NCBI RefSeq assembly: GCF_000004825.1
Contig: NW_008805069.1
Coordinates: forward strand, 310,001 to 374,000
Origin: Heterostelium album PN500
Taxonomy: Eukaryota > Evosea > Eumycetozoa > Acytosteliales > Acytosteliaceae
DNA length: 64,000 nucleotides
Direction of reading: 5' to 3'
Part shown: positions 24,556 through 37,200 of the stretch, piece after piece
Layout: each line of letters opens with the position of its first letter
Numbering within the stretch: position 1 is the stretch's first letter
Position numbers and translations under genes: made by a program
Notes under the pieces: model-generated
What the model was told of the DNA's origin: nothing
Database searches by the model: none
The model's input: only the letters and a program-made list of their open reading frames with translations

Positions 24556-27066
24556 TTTCTAAATTTAACTTCTATTTTATAATATATATAACTTTAATAA
24601 ATAAATAATAAATAATAAATAAATAATTAAATTATTTGGTTTTTTTTTAAAACTAAAATTACAAAATTTAATAAATAAAAAAGTTAGAATAAAAATATTA
24701 CTATTACATATATTTTTCAATATAATGATATTATAATAAAAAATAGGATATCAAATGATGGTGATGGATGATAAGTATAGATATCTAAATAATATTATAT
24801 TTATATATTATTTTATTTTATTAGATATAACTATAAAAATTTCAATTATTGTAATATTGTTATTGTTATTGTTAAAGACTTTGTGTATTGAGTTGAACTA
24901 GTTTGAAATTCAATAGTATTCATAAATTGAATTGTATACAATCGGCAGTGATAGAAAAGTGTGAATGTAAGAAATATAATTATGTTGTTTCGTAAATGAT
25001 AGGATTATTAATATTATTATATTGAATTGAAATAATATCACATTTGTCTATTATTATTTAAACCAGTGTAGAGGATTATAATAGTTAATGAAGGGGTGCA
25101 TTTTGAATTAATTGTTAGATAAAAAGATAGATAAGTCATTGTTTTGTTTGTTTAATTGAAAATTGTAAAAAAAGAACCACTTTTACTGAAAGGTGGATTA
25201 TTAATTCTTTTTAATATAAAATAAACTAAAAGTACCACCAAATCATGTTATTTTTAAAATTTATTTGTGGTTTTTTTCTTTTATCCAAATTTTTTAAGTG
25301 AAAAGTGTAAAGAATGAAGTGTAATTAAATTTGTTTTTTTAAAAAAATTTAAACAATGATATTTATTTTTATTCAAAAAAAAAGATATTATTATAGATCT
25401 AATGAAATTAGATAAATATATATTAATACTTACTTTTTTAAGGTTATTTATAAAATAGATAGTTTATTATTATTTCATTTAAAAATATAATATTAATATT
25501 AATACGAATTAAAACTTCAAAAAACTTGATAAAACTTTATATTATTATTTTTATACTAGTAAAATAGAAGGAAAACGAAAAAAAGAAAATAGTATTTTGA
25601 ATTTGACTTTAAATAATAGATAGGTTAAATTATTGATGTTATTAATGTGTTAATTAACAATGGTTGGTGATATTTGATTAATTTAGATTGAAGATTGAAT
25701 GTTTATCACCAAATATGTATCTATTTTTGAAATAACAATTGACATATCATCAAAAAAAAAACAAAAACGAATCATACATAAAAATAAAAGAATGAGTGAA
25801 TGATGTGTTATCATTATTGTTCATTGCTCATTTCCAATCATTCATACCTACTTTTAAGTGAAAATATATAATTTTTACAAAATAATCTATTAAATTATAT
25901 ATAAATATATATATTGTGTGTTTATGTATTTGAGAGATTGATATTTTTTTGTCTCTGTGTGTGTGTGTTTATTTGTGTGTGTGTTTATCTATGGATGGTG
26001 TGTTATTGAATGGAGAGTGAATATGTTTGTAAAAAATATGATTTAATTTCTAAATTGTTCATATATGTGATTGAATTGCTCTCACGAAAATCAGTAATTA
26101 GCAATTACCATTTAGTCAGGTAAGTTAAATTAACTACTACTTTCATTCATCATATGGTTTATTTTTCGATTATATTTGAATCTTTTACTATTTGCTATAG
26201 TAAGATGGGGGGTAGATTGATACTCTTCATATATCCAATGACGACGACGTTTGGAGTTCGTATTTTTTAATTTAATTTTATTTAATTTCATTGATGAAAA
26301 ACGAAAATGAAAGAAAAAAAAAAAAAGGAAAATAATTATGAACAAAATGGTTGGAGGGGCTTAAAATTAAAATCATTTAATCTTGAATATCCATGAGCAT
26401 AAATAACTTGAAAAATCCTTTTTATCAGTTAAGTTGTATTCAAAATTCATTTCTATTGGTTCAAAAAAGAAAAAAAACAAAAAAAAATCTAAGACTTAGT
26501 CTTTCGTTATTATTCTAAAGATTATTTAAATTCAATCTACTATTCTCTTCATATTTTAAAGTTATTTATGAATAATAAATCAATAAATGAATAAAAACAA
26601 CAAAATATTTTCTTCTGCTAGAAGAATTATATGAATTCGTTAATGACCTTAACCAATTCTTGAGGATATCAGTTTTAATATTCATTTGATTACCTTGGTG
26701 TATACATTAAATTTAAAAAATAAAATTCTTAAATAAAAAATCAATAAATTATAATAATTACTTTTTTTTTTATAATGAAAAAAAAAGAAAAAGTGACACT
26801 ATTTGATATTTCCTGAATCTCACATTTTTTTTAATAGGAATTCAAATTCTTATAAATTAATTATATTTAAACAACATGTTCCAAAATAATAAATATATCT
26901 TCAATATTTCAGAAGTCTAGATTATAAACAACTTGACATGTTAATTTAAAAGAGTGATCCATTTAAATCTTTAAATTCATTTGTCAAAGTGCACAAACTT
27001 TGTTTTTTTTTGTTTGTTTTTTTTTGTGGTTTTTTTTTAAGCTTCAACACCAGTAATCAATTTGGG
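24556..27066. other. Gene-poor AT-rich region
   Basis: About 2.5 kb upstream of the myosin start. It contains A/T runs, a GT-rich microsatellite near 25955-25995 and a Ser/Lys-rich 71-codon minus-strand ORF (26130-26345) with a poly-Phe start that looks like translated poly-A. I see no convincing exon, RNA gene or element. Confidence 0.6.
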
Positions 27067-27537
27067 ATGTTTGGAGGTTTTTGCAGAAAATTATATTGGT
27101 TGACCAAAAAAACCTTGAAATTTAATCAAATTGTGGGTGAGCACTATCCCTTTTGGGTTATGAGGATATCAGAAAGAAAATCCAAAAATAAACATTCAAA
27201 AAAATTTTCTTTTTCTTTCATAGATATGTCAAAAAATCATACATTTTTGAGATTCCATTTTCCTCTTTTGCTTTTTTTTCACGAATTATGTCATTTGAGT
27301 GCTCTTCTTTCCACTTCATTTACCTACCCTTTCATTGATATTGTTGCACTACACAATTCGATGTTATTTTTCAATTTACAAAGTCAACTCTTTTCCACTG
27401 ATACCAAACATAATGAGGCATGTAATAAGATTGCTAAAAGAGTCACTTATTTACCATTGACAGATAGATTAAAAAGTAAACTTTCTATAACACGCCCTCC
27501 GGAATGTCTTACTTATCTTGAGAAAAAAATTAAATAA
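27067..27537 (+). CDS. Hypothetical single-exon protein
   Basis: This frame is open from the ATG at 27067 for 156 residues and extends further upstream through Phe-rich codons to a GTG. The sequence (MFGGFCRKLYWLTKK..., then a hydrophobic stretch FPLLLFFHELCHLSALL, then KRVTYLPLTDRLKSKLS and RPPECLTYLEKKIK) is less repetitive than its surroundings and uses G and C, which suggests it is, or was, coding. I do not recognise a family. HELCH resembles the HExxH metal-binding motif only partly (the last His is one residue early), so I do not read it as a protease. It may be the last exon of a decayed gene. Confidence 0.35.
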   Translation: MFGGFCRKLYWLTKKTLKFNQIVGEHYPFWVMRISERKSKNKHSKKFSFSFIDMSKNHTFLRFHFPLLLFFHELCHLSALLSTSFTYPFIDIVALHNSMLFFNLQSQLFSTDTKHNEACNKIAKRVTYLPLTDRLKSKLSITRPPECLTYLEKKIK

Positions 27538-28325
27538 AATAATTCATTTGTAAAATAAACATGTTTATTTAATAATAACTCATGAAACAAATCTTTTGTA
27601 AATTTATTCTTTACTTTACAGATTTATCTTAAAATTTAAAATATATTTATATATAGTTAGTTTATTTTTTTATTGTACCAATTCTAAACTTAATAACATT
27701 ACAAAATTTTTTTAAACCATATATGCTTTTGGAAATTGTTCAATCACAAAGTATAGGTATTTTGTTAAATTGAAGAAAATACATTTTAATACTAATCTTA
27801 TGGTAAGGTTACTGTTTTTTTCTAATTGATTTTATCCTTCTTATAAAAATAATAATAATAATAACAATTTTCTATTTAATTCTATCTCACTATATTTGTA
27901 TAATTTGTTGATTGTTATGGATCAATAATTTCGATAACTTGTGGGTGTTTATCAAAATTTAAAAGAAAAATAAAATTAATTTAATTCACACACTTTATTT
28001 ATATATTTTATTTACACCACACCTATTTTTGGAAATAGAAGTACTTCCCCCACAAGTCAAATATTTTCAAGTTCCTACTTTTATACATTTACAAGTTCTA
28101 ATTTCTAATAAATGAAACAATATATGTAAAAACAACTATGCATTCAAGTAGATAATAATTAGACAATGAAATCTCAAGATTTAAGATCTGACACTTAAAG
28201 AAACAATGGTAGAAGTAAATAAATAATAATAATTCATATTGTTGATATGTTCAATAACAAGGATAAAATCAAGTAATTTTTAATTTCTTTTAAAATACTA
28301 ATCAATATTAAAATCTAAAATAGTT
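27538..28325. other. Intergenic AT-rich region
   Basis: I see only A/T-rich spacer with short homopolymers. No ORF of note, RNA or element. Confidence 0.6.
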
Positions 28326-29945
28326 ATGAGATTACTTACAAACCGAGAGCAAATAGCTTTGTTAAAATTAATTCTCAAATGGATAAGAACTAATACTCCT
28401 ATTCCAAGGAGATTTTTCTTTATTTTGAATTGGGTGGATCAAAATATTTTTCAACAGTCAACTCATGGAACTATCAGGATTACACCATCCACTAGAAGTG
28501 CTGTCCTCATTCGTGTTTTTAACGATCAATATGAGGAAATTAATGATACAACTTGTAAGTTTTAAAAAATTATTATAAAAAAATATATTTCTATAACCAA
28601 AACAACTAACTAAATTAATATATTTTACATAGGTTTTGAAAGTGTTCATGTTATCATAGAATCATATGACCCAGATAAAGAGAAAAAATGGGATAGAACG
28701 ACAATATCATTGTCTCAACCTACATGGAAAAGAACTGGACATCCAAAGATCATTTTGAAAGCTATCGTCTACTATTGTCAAAACCTAAAAGATTTAGAGA
28801 GGACTGTCATGAGAGAGATTTCCTACCCGACAAAGAAATCAAATATTAAGGAAAAGACAGAGAAGGAGGACTATATGACTAGAATGTCTGAGCCATTCAA
28901 AGGTCAAATCTTTTATCATAAAAACGAAGATCCAAACATTGCAATAAACAGAAATAATAGAATTAGCAATAATAATAATAATAATAATGAAGATGATGAA
29001 AACAATAACAATAACAATAATAATAATCAACCATATTTAAATTTATATGAAGATGACTCTGAAGAATCTTCAGATGATTTCAATAATAATAATAATAATT
29101 ATGATCTACCAAATTATGAAAAAAATATGGTAGAATCAGAGGAAGATAGATTTGTAAAAGATGAAACCAACTCTAGTTTTATCAAGACCAAAGGTTTAAC
29201 TCTACGTTTTTGCATTAGAAATGGGTTCAGAGTATTTCCTAAAGTAGTAGAGGCCAAACCTTCTTCTCCACCCACAACTTTCAAGTTTTCTTCTTACATT
29301 CCTTCAGGAAGTCCGAATCAAGTCCCCACTCTTTCATTGGTAGTTTCTCCTCCAAGTAGAAGCAAAAAACCAAGAGCCAACTACCACTCCAAACAAATTT
29401 CACAACAATCTTCAACTGTTGATAATTCCACTAATCAACAACAGCCACCCCAACCTAAGAAATCAAAACAAAAACAACAAAAACAAAAACAAAAACAAAA
29501 TCAACAACAATTTCAACAAGAACAAGAACATCTACCACTACTACAACAATTTCCACAGCAACAGCAAGAACAACAACAACAACAACAATACCAATATCAA
29601 TTTCAAAATCCAGAAAATCAACAATCTCAATATGAGTATCACTTTCCACAACAAACACAGTATATGTACAATTTTCAAAACACAAATAATGAAAACTTTT
29701 CGATACAACAACCCAATATGATTCCTTACCATCATTTCTATCAGTATCCAGATCTCAACACACATCAAATGCCAACTCTTCAACCATATCCTTATTATAT
29801 TAACAATTTTATGCCAAATCAGTTTCAACAAATTTCACAAGTTCACCAACAAAATAATGAACAAAACCAACAAAATCAACAGAATCAACAAAATCAACAA
29901 AATCAACAAAATAATGAACAAAACCAACAAAACCAACAGAATTAA
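28326..29945 (+). CDS. Gln/Asn-rich protein of unknown function
   Basis: Exons 28326-28554 and 28633-29945, split by a 78-bp intron (GTAAGT...ATAG), give 513 residues. The first 170 residues are compact and free of repeats, and look like a folded domain (RIAVL-type strands: TRSAVLIRVFNDQYEE, ESVHVIIESYDPDKE, HPKIILKAIVYYCQN). After an Asn run and an acidic patch, a second short conserved-looking block occurs (KGLTLRFCIRNGFRVFPKVV). The C-terminal 190 residues are Gln-rich, with QQQ, QKQKQ and a repeated NQQNQQ ending. Dictyostelid transcription regulators often carry such tails, and the basic patch KKPRANYHSK would suit a nuclear protein, but no DNA-binding motif is recognisable. Function is unknown. 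The Gln repeats are CAA/CAG, so length variation between isolates is likely. Confidence 0.6.
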
Positions 29946-30937
29946 CATCAACAAAAATAAATTTATCTACCCAAAAAAAGGAGTTATTTTAATAAAAAGG
30001 CTTTTTTTTTCTTAAAAAAGGAAAATTTTTTAAAAAAATTGTTTTTTCTGTTTCTAAGATAGATTAAAAAAAGTGGGAAGTTCTCTTTACAAACACAAAA
30101 TTGTGTACAGATTAAAAAAAACAATGTTTTATGTACCAAAACTTTATTGCCTTTTAAACGAATTAAAGATGAAAGAGAATATTGAATACCAAGGTCCTTT
30201 CTCTCCTCTTTTTATCATATGAATAAAAATACATATATTTATTCTAAATATATATAAATTTCTTTATTTTTAAAGAAAATTATAAAGATTAATCTTTTCA
30301 ACCTATAATTATTAAATTTGTATTTATATGTTAAACATAATAAAATAATCAAAAAAAAAAAAATAATAATCAAAAAAAAAAAACACAAAATAAATAAGTG
30401 AAAAAAAACCAATTATATTTACACACACACACAGTTACACAAATACACACATACCACCACTCTATTTACTCTTACCTGTATACACATTATCATTGTTATC
30501 TTTGAATGCATTGAAAACAAAATTAATAACAAAAAAAGTCAGTTCATCTGAATTATTTTTTTTTGATGTGTACTTTACCAAACTAAACACAAGACTACTA
30601 ATAATAAAATATCTGATACAAAAAAAAAGGAAATTAATTATTCATTATATTCTACTGTGTGTTGTAAATATTTGAATTAATTTTGGTTTGGATTAGTTTT
30701 GAACTAAATTAAATAAAAAATAACTATATAACTATTTTAATTTATCATCATCGATCATCAGTTTAGTATTAAAAAAATAACCAATCAAAATAACAAAAAC
30801 ATAATAAAAAAAATATCATTATTAATATTATTATTTGTATCTATTATATAATAAATAATATATTTAAAACAAATAAAAATTGTATTTGTGACTTGAATAT
30901 TTTTGTTTTTTTGTTTTTAATAATTTGAAAAAAAAAA
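29946..30937. other. Intergenic region upstream of the calcium pump
   Basis: About 1 kb of AT-rich DNA with an AC-repeat patch near 30420-30435 and long A runs just before the ATG at 30938. A 60-codon ORF at 30493 has no coding character. It presumably contains the promoter of the downstream ATPase. Confidence 0.55.
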
Positions 30938-33900
30938 ATGTCAAGTCCAAGTATTCAATCTTCAAGTTCCTATGGACAAGGTAGAGAAGTAGGTGTTGTC
31001 GATCTATCGGATATCATATCGAATGAAGATCTCAATAGGATAAAAGCGTACGGTGGAGTGAAAGGATTGGCCAATCTGCTGGGTTCGTCGGTGGATCGTG
31101 GTCTGTCGTCGGCGGAAGCCAGCTCGCCAGAGCGTATCGAGCGGTTCGGCAGTAATCGCAACAGGGAAGTGCCAATCAAATCGTTTTTCTTTTTCGTGTG
31201 GGAAGCTGCACATGACAAAACACTGATTATTCTTATTGTCGCTGCGATAGTCAGTATCATTCTTGGTCTGACGGTGGAGGATAGATCGACCGGGTGGATC
31301 GACGGAACTGCCATCTTGGTTGCCGTGACCATCGTTGTTCTAGTGACTGCCGGTAATGACTACAACAAAGAACAGAAATTCAGAAAGCTGAATTCCATCC
31401 GTAACGAACACAACGCATCGGTACTCCGAGATGGTCGTGTCGTCTCCCTTCCGGTCACCGACATCGTTGTTGGTGACATCGTCAAGTTGGAAGCTGGAGA
31501 TACCGTTCCAGCCGATGGATTATATATTAACGGAACCAGTATGTTTACTTTTAATATTAATATTCTACTTAGTATTCATAAACTAACTAACTAATCTATT
31601 ATTATTTTAATTAATAGATTTCTCTGTTGATGAAAGTGCTATGACTGGTGAATCAGATTCCAAACATAAATCAGAGGATGTAGAACCATTTATGTTGTCT
31701 GGATGTCAGGTTTTGGAGGGTCGTTGTGAATACTTGGTGATTGCAGTCGGTGTTAACTCGCAGTGGGGCAAATTGAAATCGCTACTTGAGGTGCCAGACT
31801 CTGACACTCCACTGACGATAAAACTCGAGAGCTTGGCACAATCGATCGGAAAGTTTGGTCTGGCTGCAGCGGTCGCCACTTTTATCATTCTCATTGTAAA
31901 GTTTAGTATTACGATGAAGGTGAATCATATTCGTTGGGAATGGTCGTATCTCGGAACGATCGTACAGTTCCTGGTGACTTCGATTGCCATCATTGTTATG
32001 GCTGTGCCCGAGGGATTGCCGCTGGCCGTTACCATCTCACTTGCCTTCAGCATGATGAAGATGATGAAAGACAACAACTTGGTTCGTCACTTGGAAGCCT
32101 GTGAAACAATGGGTGGCGCCACCAACATCTGCTCCGATAAGACCGGAACGCTAACAATGAATCGTATGTCGGTGGAAGCGAGTCTTGTCGGCTCTGGAAT
32201 TGTCAATCCCGACGGCCAAATCGTGTCGCTGCTCTCTGATAACATTTGTCTCAATTCCACTGCCTATATTGTTCACCACGAAGGTAACCAGGTGAATGAC
32301 CACTTTGGCAGTAAAACAGAGTGTGCACTGCTCGAGTTTATCGAACGCTACCAAGTCGACTATGAGCACTACCGTGAGGAGAACAAAGCACGTATTGTCA
32401 ACCAATATCCATTCAGTTCCGAAAAGAAAATGTCTGCCATTCTCGTGAGAAACATCAGCAACAGCAGTAGCAAGGGAGGTATCAAACCATATCGTTTACA
32501 TGTAAAGGGTGCTGCAGAGTTGGTTCTTTCAAAGTGTGACAAGATGATTGTCGAAGATGGAAGTAGTAAGTCGTTCAATCGCGAGGAAAAGCTGTTGGTT
32601 TCCAAGGATATTGAGATCTATGCTAGTTCGGGATTGCGTACTCTTCTGCTTGCTTTCAAGGATTTGGACGAGGGTCAACAGAATGACTTTGACAATCCAA
32701 ACTCTGGACACTTTACATTCTTGGCGTTGGTTGGAATCAAGGATCCAGTTCGACCAGAAGTTCCTGCTGCCGTCCGAAAATGTCAACACGCTGGAATCAC
32801 CGTGAGAATGCTGACCGGTGACAATATCCTGACTGCCAAGAACATCGCACGTGAATGTAATATTCTCAGAGATGGCGGTGTTGCTATTGAAGGACCGCAA
32901 TTCCGTCAGCTCACCAACGAACAACTAGAGATTATCATTCCACATCTTCAGGTGCTAGCCAGATGTTCGCCAACCGATAAGTACACGCTCGTCCACAAGT
33001 TGCGAGAGATGGGAGAAGTCGTTGCCGTTACCGGTGACGGTGTCAACGATGCTCCACAGCTGAAGGAAGCAGACGTCGGATTCTCCATGGGAATAGCAGG
33101 TACTGAAGTAGCTAAAGAAGCATCGGATATCGTGTTGCTCGACGACAACTTCTCGTCGATTGGCAAAGCAGTAATGTGGGGTCGTAACGTGTACGACTCC
33201 ATTCGTAAGTTCATCCAATTCCAGTTGACCGTAAACTTTGTCGCTGTCACCATGGCGATTATCGGTGCTATTACCGATGGTGAGTCACCGCTACGTCCAA
33301 TTCAAATGCTCTGGGTCAATTTGATTATGGATACACTCGGTGCACTGGCGTTGGCAACAGAACCGCCCACCGAGAAACTCTTTGATCGTCTTCCCTACGG
33401 TAGATACGATTCTCTTATTACCAGAAGAATGTGGAGAAACATCATCGGACAGACCATCTACCAACTATCGTTCCTCTTTGCCATCATGTACGGTGCACCT
33501 ACACTAGTTAAGCTATTTGATCTTCCAGCCTACTCACACTGGACACTTCACGACAAACTAGTCTATCACACTATTATCTTTAATACATTTGTATTCTGTC
33601 AGTTCTTTAATGAAATTAATTGTAGAGTTTTAAATAATGGTAAGTTTTAAAATTGATCACCAACAATTTTTTTTGATCAAAATGATCACAGATGCCCAGG
33701 ACAAAAAAAAAAAGAAATTTTTTTAATTAACTTTTTATTTTTTATTTTTAGATTTAAATGTATTTAAAGGAATTCATAGATCACAATTGTTTGTTGGTAT
33801 TATGATTGGTACTATTGGTATTCAAATTATTTTGGTTGAATTTGGAAATGATTTCTTTGGTACTCGTCCACTCGATTTATATCAATGGTTGTTCTGTATT

Positions 33901-34218
33901 ACTATAGGTGCAGGTGGTCTGATCTGGGGATTCTGTTTGAGATTGTTACCAATTAAAGATAGACAACCGATCACCAGACAATTGAGAAGAATCAAACAGG
34001 AGGATGTAGAGATCGATATCGATATTGAATCGACACCACTCTTACCACAGAGCAAGTGGAGAACCGCTCAAAAGGTAATGACCGAAATCAACGTCATCTC
34101 AGCCTTTAGAAATCAACCGAGACTCAAGAGAACCAAAGGTCTATTCGTTTCGAAGGATTCTGATTTAAGAAGTAGAAAATTCAACAAGTCTTCGAATCCT
34201 TTTGCTGGTAAACAATAA
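30938..34218 (+). CDS. P2B-type (plasma-membrane-type) calcium-transporting ATPase
   Basis: Exons 30938-31538, 31618-33639 and 33752-34218 close in frame to 1029 residues, slightly shorter than animal PMCAs. Features in order: a short N-terminus with GVKGLANLLGSSVDRGLS (typical P2B lead-in), paired membrane helices, TGES at 210-213 (actuator), PEGLP in helix 4 (about 331-335), the phosphorylated Asp in CSDKTGTLT near 374, MLTGDN, and TGDGVNDAPQLKEADVGFSM. Helices 5-10 follow; the last exon carries the final ones and a basic tail. The pump exports Ca2+ from the cytosol using ATP, at the plasma membrane or contractile vacuole. Dictyostelium PAT1 (patA) is the closest relative I recall. The C-terminal tail is short (about 80 residues) and I see no clear calmodulin-binding helix, so regulation may differ from animal PMCAs. 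Confidence 0.94.
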
Positions 34219-34455
34219 TTTGTAATTTTTAAAATAAATAAAATTATTGTTAAAGACCTTTAACAAAAGAAATGGATCTTTGTTTTTTTTATTGATTTAT
34301 TTTTTAACATGTTCCTACTTCACTCTTTTTATTATTAAGATCTAATAAATTATATTTGCATTATTTGATCTGTTAGTGTTGTCATTATTAATTATCCATT
34401 GATTTATGTTTATATTTTCAAAAAACTATTTATTTATAAAAGATGTGAGGACAAT

Positions 34456-35085
34456 TTACTCTATACTATTGGTCATTTTTGAGAATAGATTCCCATTTAT
34501 GATTTTCAAATGAGAACAAGAAATTTCTATCTTTTCCTTGGATTGAATAAAGGTAAGTTTGACCATCATTCGATTGAAACCAATGTAATGAAAATATTTG
34601 ATAACAGTAAAATCAATAATGGTTTCAACCACAATTTGATTATCATCAATACTGATTCGTTGTAATCCTAATGTATCCGATAGAATATATATATTACCAT
34701 TACCATCTGTGCATGCTGCTCTTGTTGAAGGGTGTTGGGGTATTTCTATTGGTAATTCAACTGTTGTTTTGTTGTTTATATCAAACTTTAAAATCTTTTT
34801 AATATATGGTGTTAAAGTATAGACATTACCTTTGAAAATGAAAGGGAATTGATGGTAACTTGTATTGATTTTGATTGTTGAATATCTTTCGAAAGTTGAA
34901 TCATTGATGTTGTATTTGTAGATTTTTGTTACTGTTTTATTAGTTCCATCTAATAAATAGATATGATCTTTACCATCATAACAAATGATAAACTTGAGCA
35001 CTGATCAACACCTATCATTTCATTAATAACTACTGATTTGGTGTTGATTGAATACTTGATAAATAACAAATATTAATTTAAATAG
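34456..35085 (-). pseudogene. Decayed propeller fragment of a B-box family gene
   Basis: Only propeller blades remain: KYSINTKS...VDQC near the 5' edge, then CYDGKDHIYLLDG, ACTDGNGNIYI and QRISIDDN, clearly matching subfamily II copies at 49081 and 45654. There is no B-box or coiled coil upstream. The frame shifts at least twice (near 35000, and again in the last 40 codons, where the normal ending no longer reads), so it is not a functional gene. Its 5' edge lies close to the retroelement fragment that starts around 35100, which may have removed the missing half. Confidence 0.75.
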
Positions 35086-35099
35086 TAAAGATTGGGTTA

Positions 35100-36540
35100 T
35101 TGATGAAAATGATCCAAAGAAATTAATATTGCTGTAAAATATAATTTAATAAAAACAAGAAATAAGATGCTTGCTAATTTTAACAAAGACAAAAAGGATA
35201 ATGACTTTAAAGTCGGTGATATGGTATACGTTAAAGAGAAAAGACCTTCTAAGAAATGGAACAAGTTAGCTCCAATTTATGCAGGTCCGTATGAAATAAT
35301 TAACGTTGACAAATATAATAATATTACTATTAAAGATTATGTATCTGGTGTAACAAGAATTAGTACTAAATCTAAGATTTTAAATTCTAAATACTTTAAG
35401 CACGCTGAAATAGAAGATTTAGAAAATTCAGTTGTTAACAAAGATACTTCCGTTCTAGACAAGACAGATAGTTTTGTCTCAGATAATGATGACGACGTGA
35501 TGTCAGTCAACGATAGTGACGAAGATACCAATCACTCAGTAGAAGACGGTATGGATTTAGTCGAAACTAGTCAAAACAATCACAGTGAAGTGAAGCAGAA
35601 TATGACTACCGACGAAACAGTCGAGACTGAAATAGATTCGTCTCTCATGCCTACCGGTGTCGTTTCAGATTTTATGAAATCAGATGTAATCAAAAGCAAG
35701 AACACTCATGAAGAAGTATTACATGTTTTAGAAAGCAACAAGGATTTAAATCTCAAATACATTAAATTGTTAAGAGAGTTAATAGAAAACGAGAAAGATT
35801 TAGATCAGAGAAATAAAGTATCTGATAAGTCGAATCTCCTCGTCCGTTCGCTGATGAAATCTAAATTACATCCATCTATTTTCAAAATCATGCAGAAGAG
35901 AAGTTTTGTGATTTCAGCGAAAAGAAGTATTCCTTTTGTTGAGTACTTAGTTAAGATCAGTCATACTGTTGGTTGGGTTCCATCCTCCGAAATGATTGGT
36001 GCCACCAAAGAAGTCTCTAGTTTCAATTCGATTGTTGGAAAGTTGAACGCTGCCGTAACAAAGCCTGTCCAAATTAATATGTTACGTGCTAGAAGATCGA
36101 ACGTCTACAGTTCCTTAAAGTCATGTTACAACAAAGCTCAAATCAATCGTCTACACTTCAAGTTACACCGAATCCAATCCCAGCTAGAGTCTGTTTTACA
36201 AATGTAAACCATCAACCCTTTTCTTTAGGCGGAAGAGTGTTGTCCGTCTAAGGACAATAAGGTAGCCACCAAGGCAATGTCAATACCTATCAATCAACAT
36301 CAATAATATACACCAGCCAACATATAGTAATAGTCAATTATAATTAATTAAATTAATTAAATCAACTAAATAAGTAATAGTTTAAAACAACAGATTGAAA
36401 TAATAATTAAATTAGAATCTGTTGTTTCTGAATTAAGTATTCAACACTCAGCCGTCAAGCTTCTCAATAATGAATATATTGAGTTTAACGCGACGTTAAA
36501 GATTCATTCAATTTTATACAATTCATTCAATCCATTCAAG
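35100..36540 (+). mobile_element. LTR-retrotransposon fragment (Ty3/gypsy-like integrase end)
   Basis: The reading frame at 35167-36207 starts with DFKVGDMVYVKEKRPSKKW and APIYAGPYEIINV, the pattern of the GPY/F-type domain at the C-terminal end of Ty3/gypsy integrases. It goes on with an acidic stretch and a Lys/Ser-rich region of no known fold. The 330 bp after it are non-coding and rich in hairpins, as expected of a terminal repeat, but I cannot find a matching repeat at the other end within the window. Gag, protease, reverse transcriptase and the integrase core are absent, so the copy is a broken remnant. Codon use and intact length of the remaining frame suggest it is not very old. A host-adopted protein is possible but less likely. 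Confidence 0.55.
36240..36500. repeat. Cluster of four perfect hairpins
   Basis: TTGTCC/GGACAA (36240-36257, 6-nt loop); AAACAACAGATT/AATCTGTTGTTT (36385-36427, 19-nt loop); CTCAATA/TATTGAG (36463-36483); TTTAACG/CGTTAAA (36484-36500, 3-nt loop). They follow the retroelement frame and may be part of its terminal repeat or leader. Confidence 0.55.
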
Positions 36541-36766
36541 AATTAATTAGATTATTAGAAAAAAAGATTAATTAATAAACAAAAGATTAAATAATAGTAA
36601 AATTTAAATTATATAAAAATATTATTAAAAACATTATTTCATATTATTATTAATTATTTATTGAATAAGAAATGCCAGATCCAACCGATCAACAACAACA
36701 ACAACCACAACAACTAGTAGTGCAACAGCACCTACTGATACAACAACCACAACAAATGATCTTACG

Positions 36767-36949
36767 ATGAATGATCTCGAGAACAATAATGATAATGATT
36801 CAATCCCATCAACCTCTATGTTATTCCCGGATGTTACTCCCAACAACACTCGTCCAGACCCGCTCCCATCCGATTTATTCAAATCTACTCTGGCTGCCTC
36901 CAAATTACCGATCTCCTCTGTTGTCGCTCCAAGCCAGTCGGATAACTAA
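36767..36949 (+). other. Short ORF downstream of the retroelement fragment
   Basis: A 60-codon frame starts MNDLENNNDND and ends Ser/Pro-rich. It is preceded by Thr-rich and Gln-rich CAA/ACA repeat DNA (36680-36766). The composition recalls the start of a retroelement gag or a host low-complexity protein, but there is too little to decide. Whether it is translated is unknown. From 36950 to 37200 I see only AT-rich spacer. Confidence 0.25.
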
Positions 36950-37200
36950 CAGTTGTAATAAATTTTTTTTTGGTTTTATTATAAATCCAAAGTAAAAAAT
37001 AATTTTTATTTTATTTTATTGAGGAAAAAATATGACATTTTAAAATAGTAGAACAAAATTTTTTTTCTAATTTTGGAAGTTTTATTTGAAATAGAAATAG
37101 ATAGCCTTTTATAAATGACATTTGTTTATTTTACTATTTAATTTTTTAATATATAATTGAAAATTAATTAGCTATAAATTCTAGTTTTCAATCTATAAGA

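Noticed and set aside
27280-27300. HELCH as a zinc-protease motif in the hypothetical ORF at 27067
   Set aside because: The spacing is HExCH rather than HExxH, and nothing around it supports a protease.
30493-30675. 60-codon ORF upstream of the calcium pump
   Set aside because: Translated AT-rich promoter DNA with no protein-like composition.
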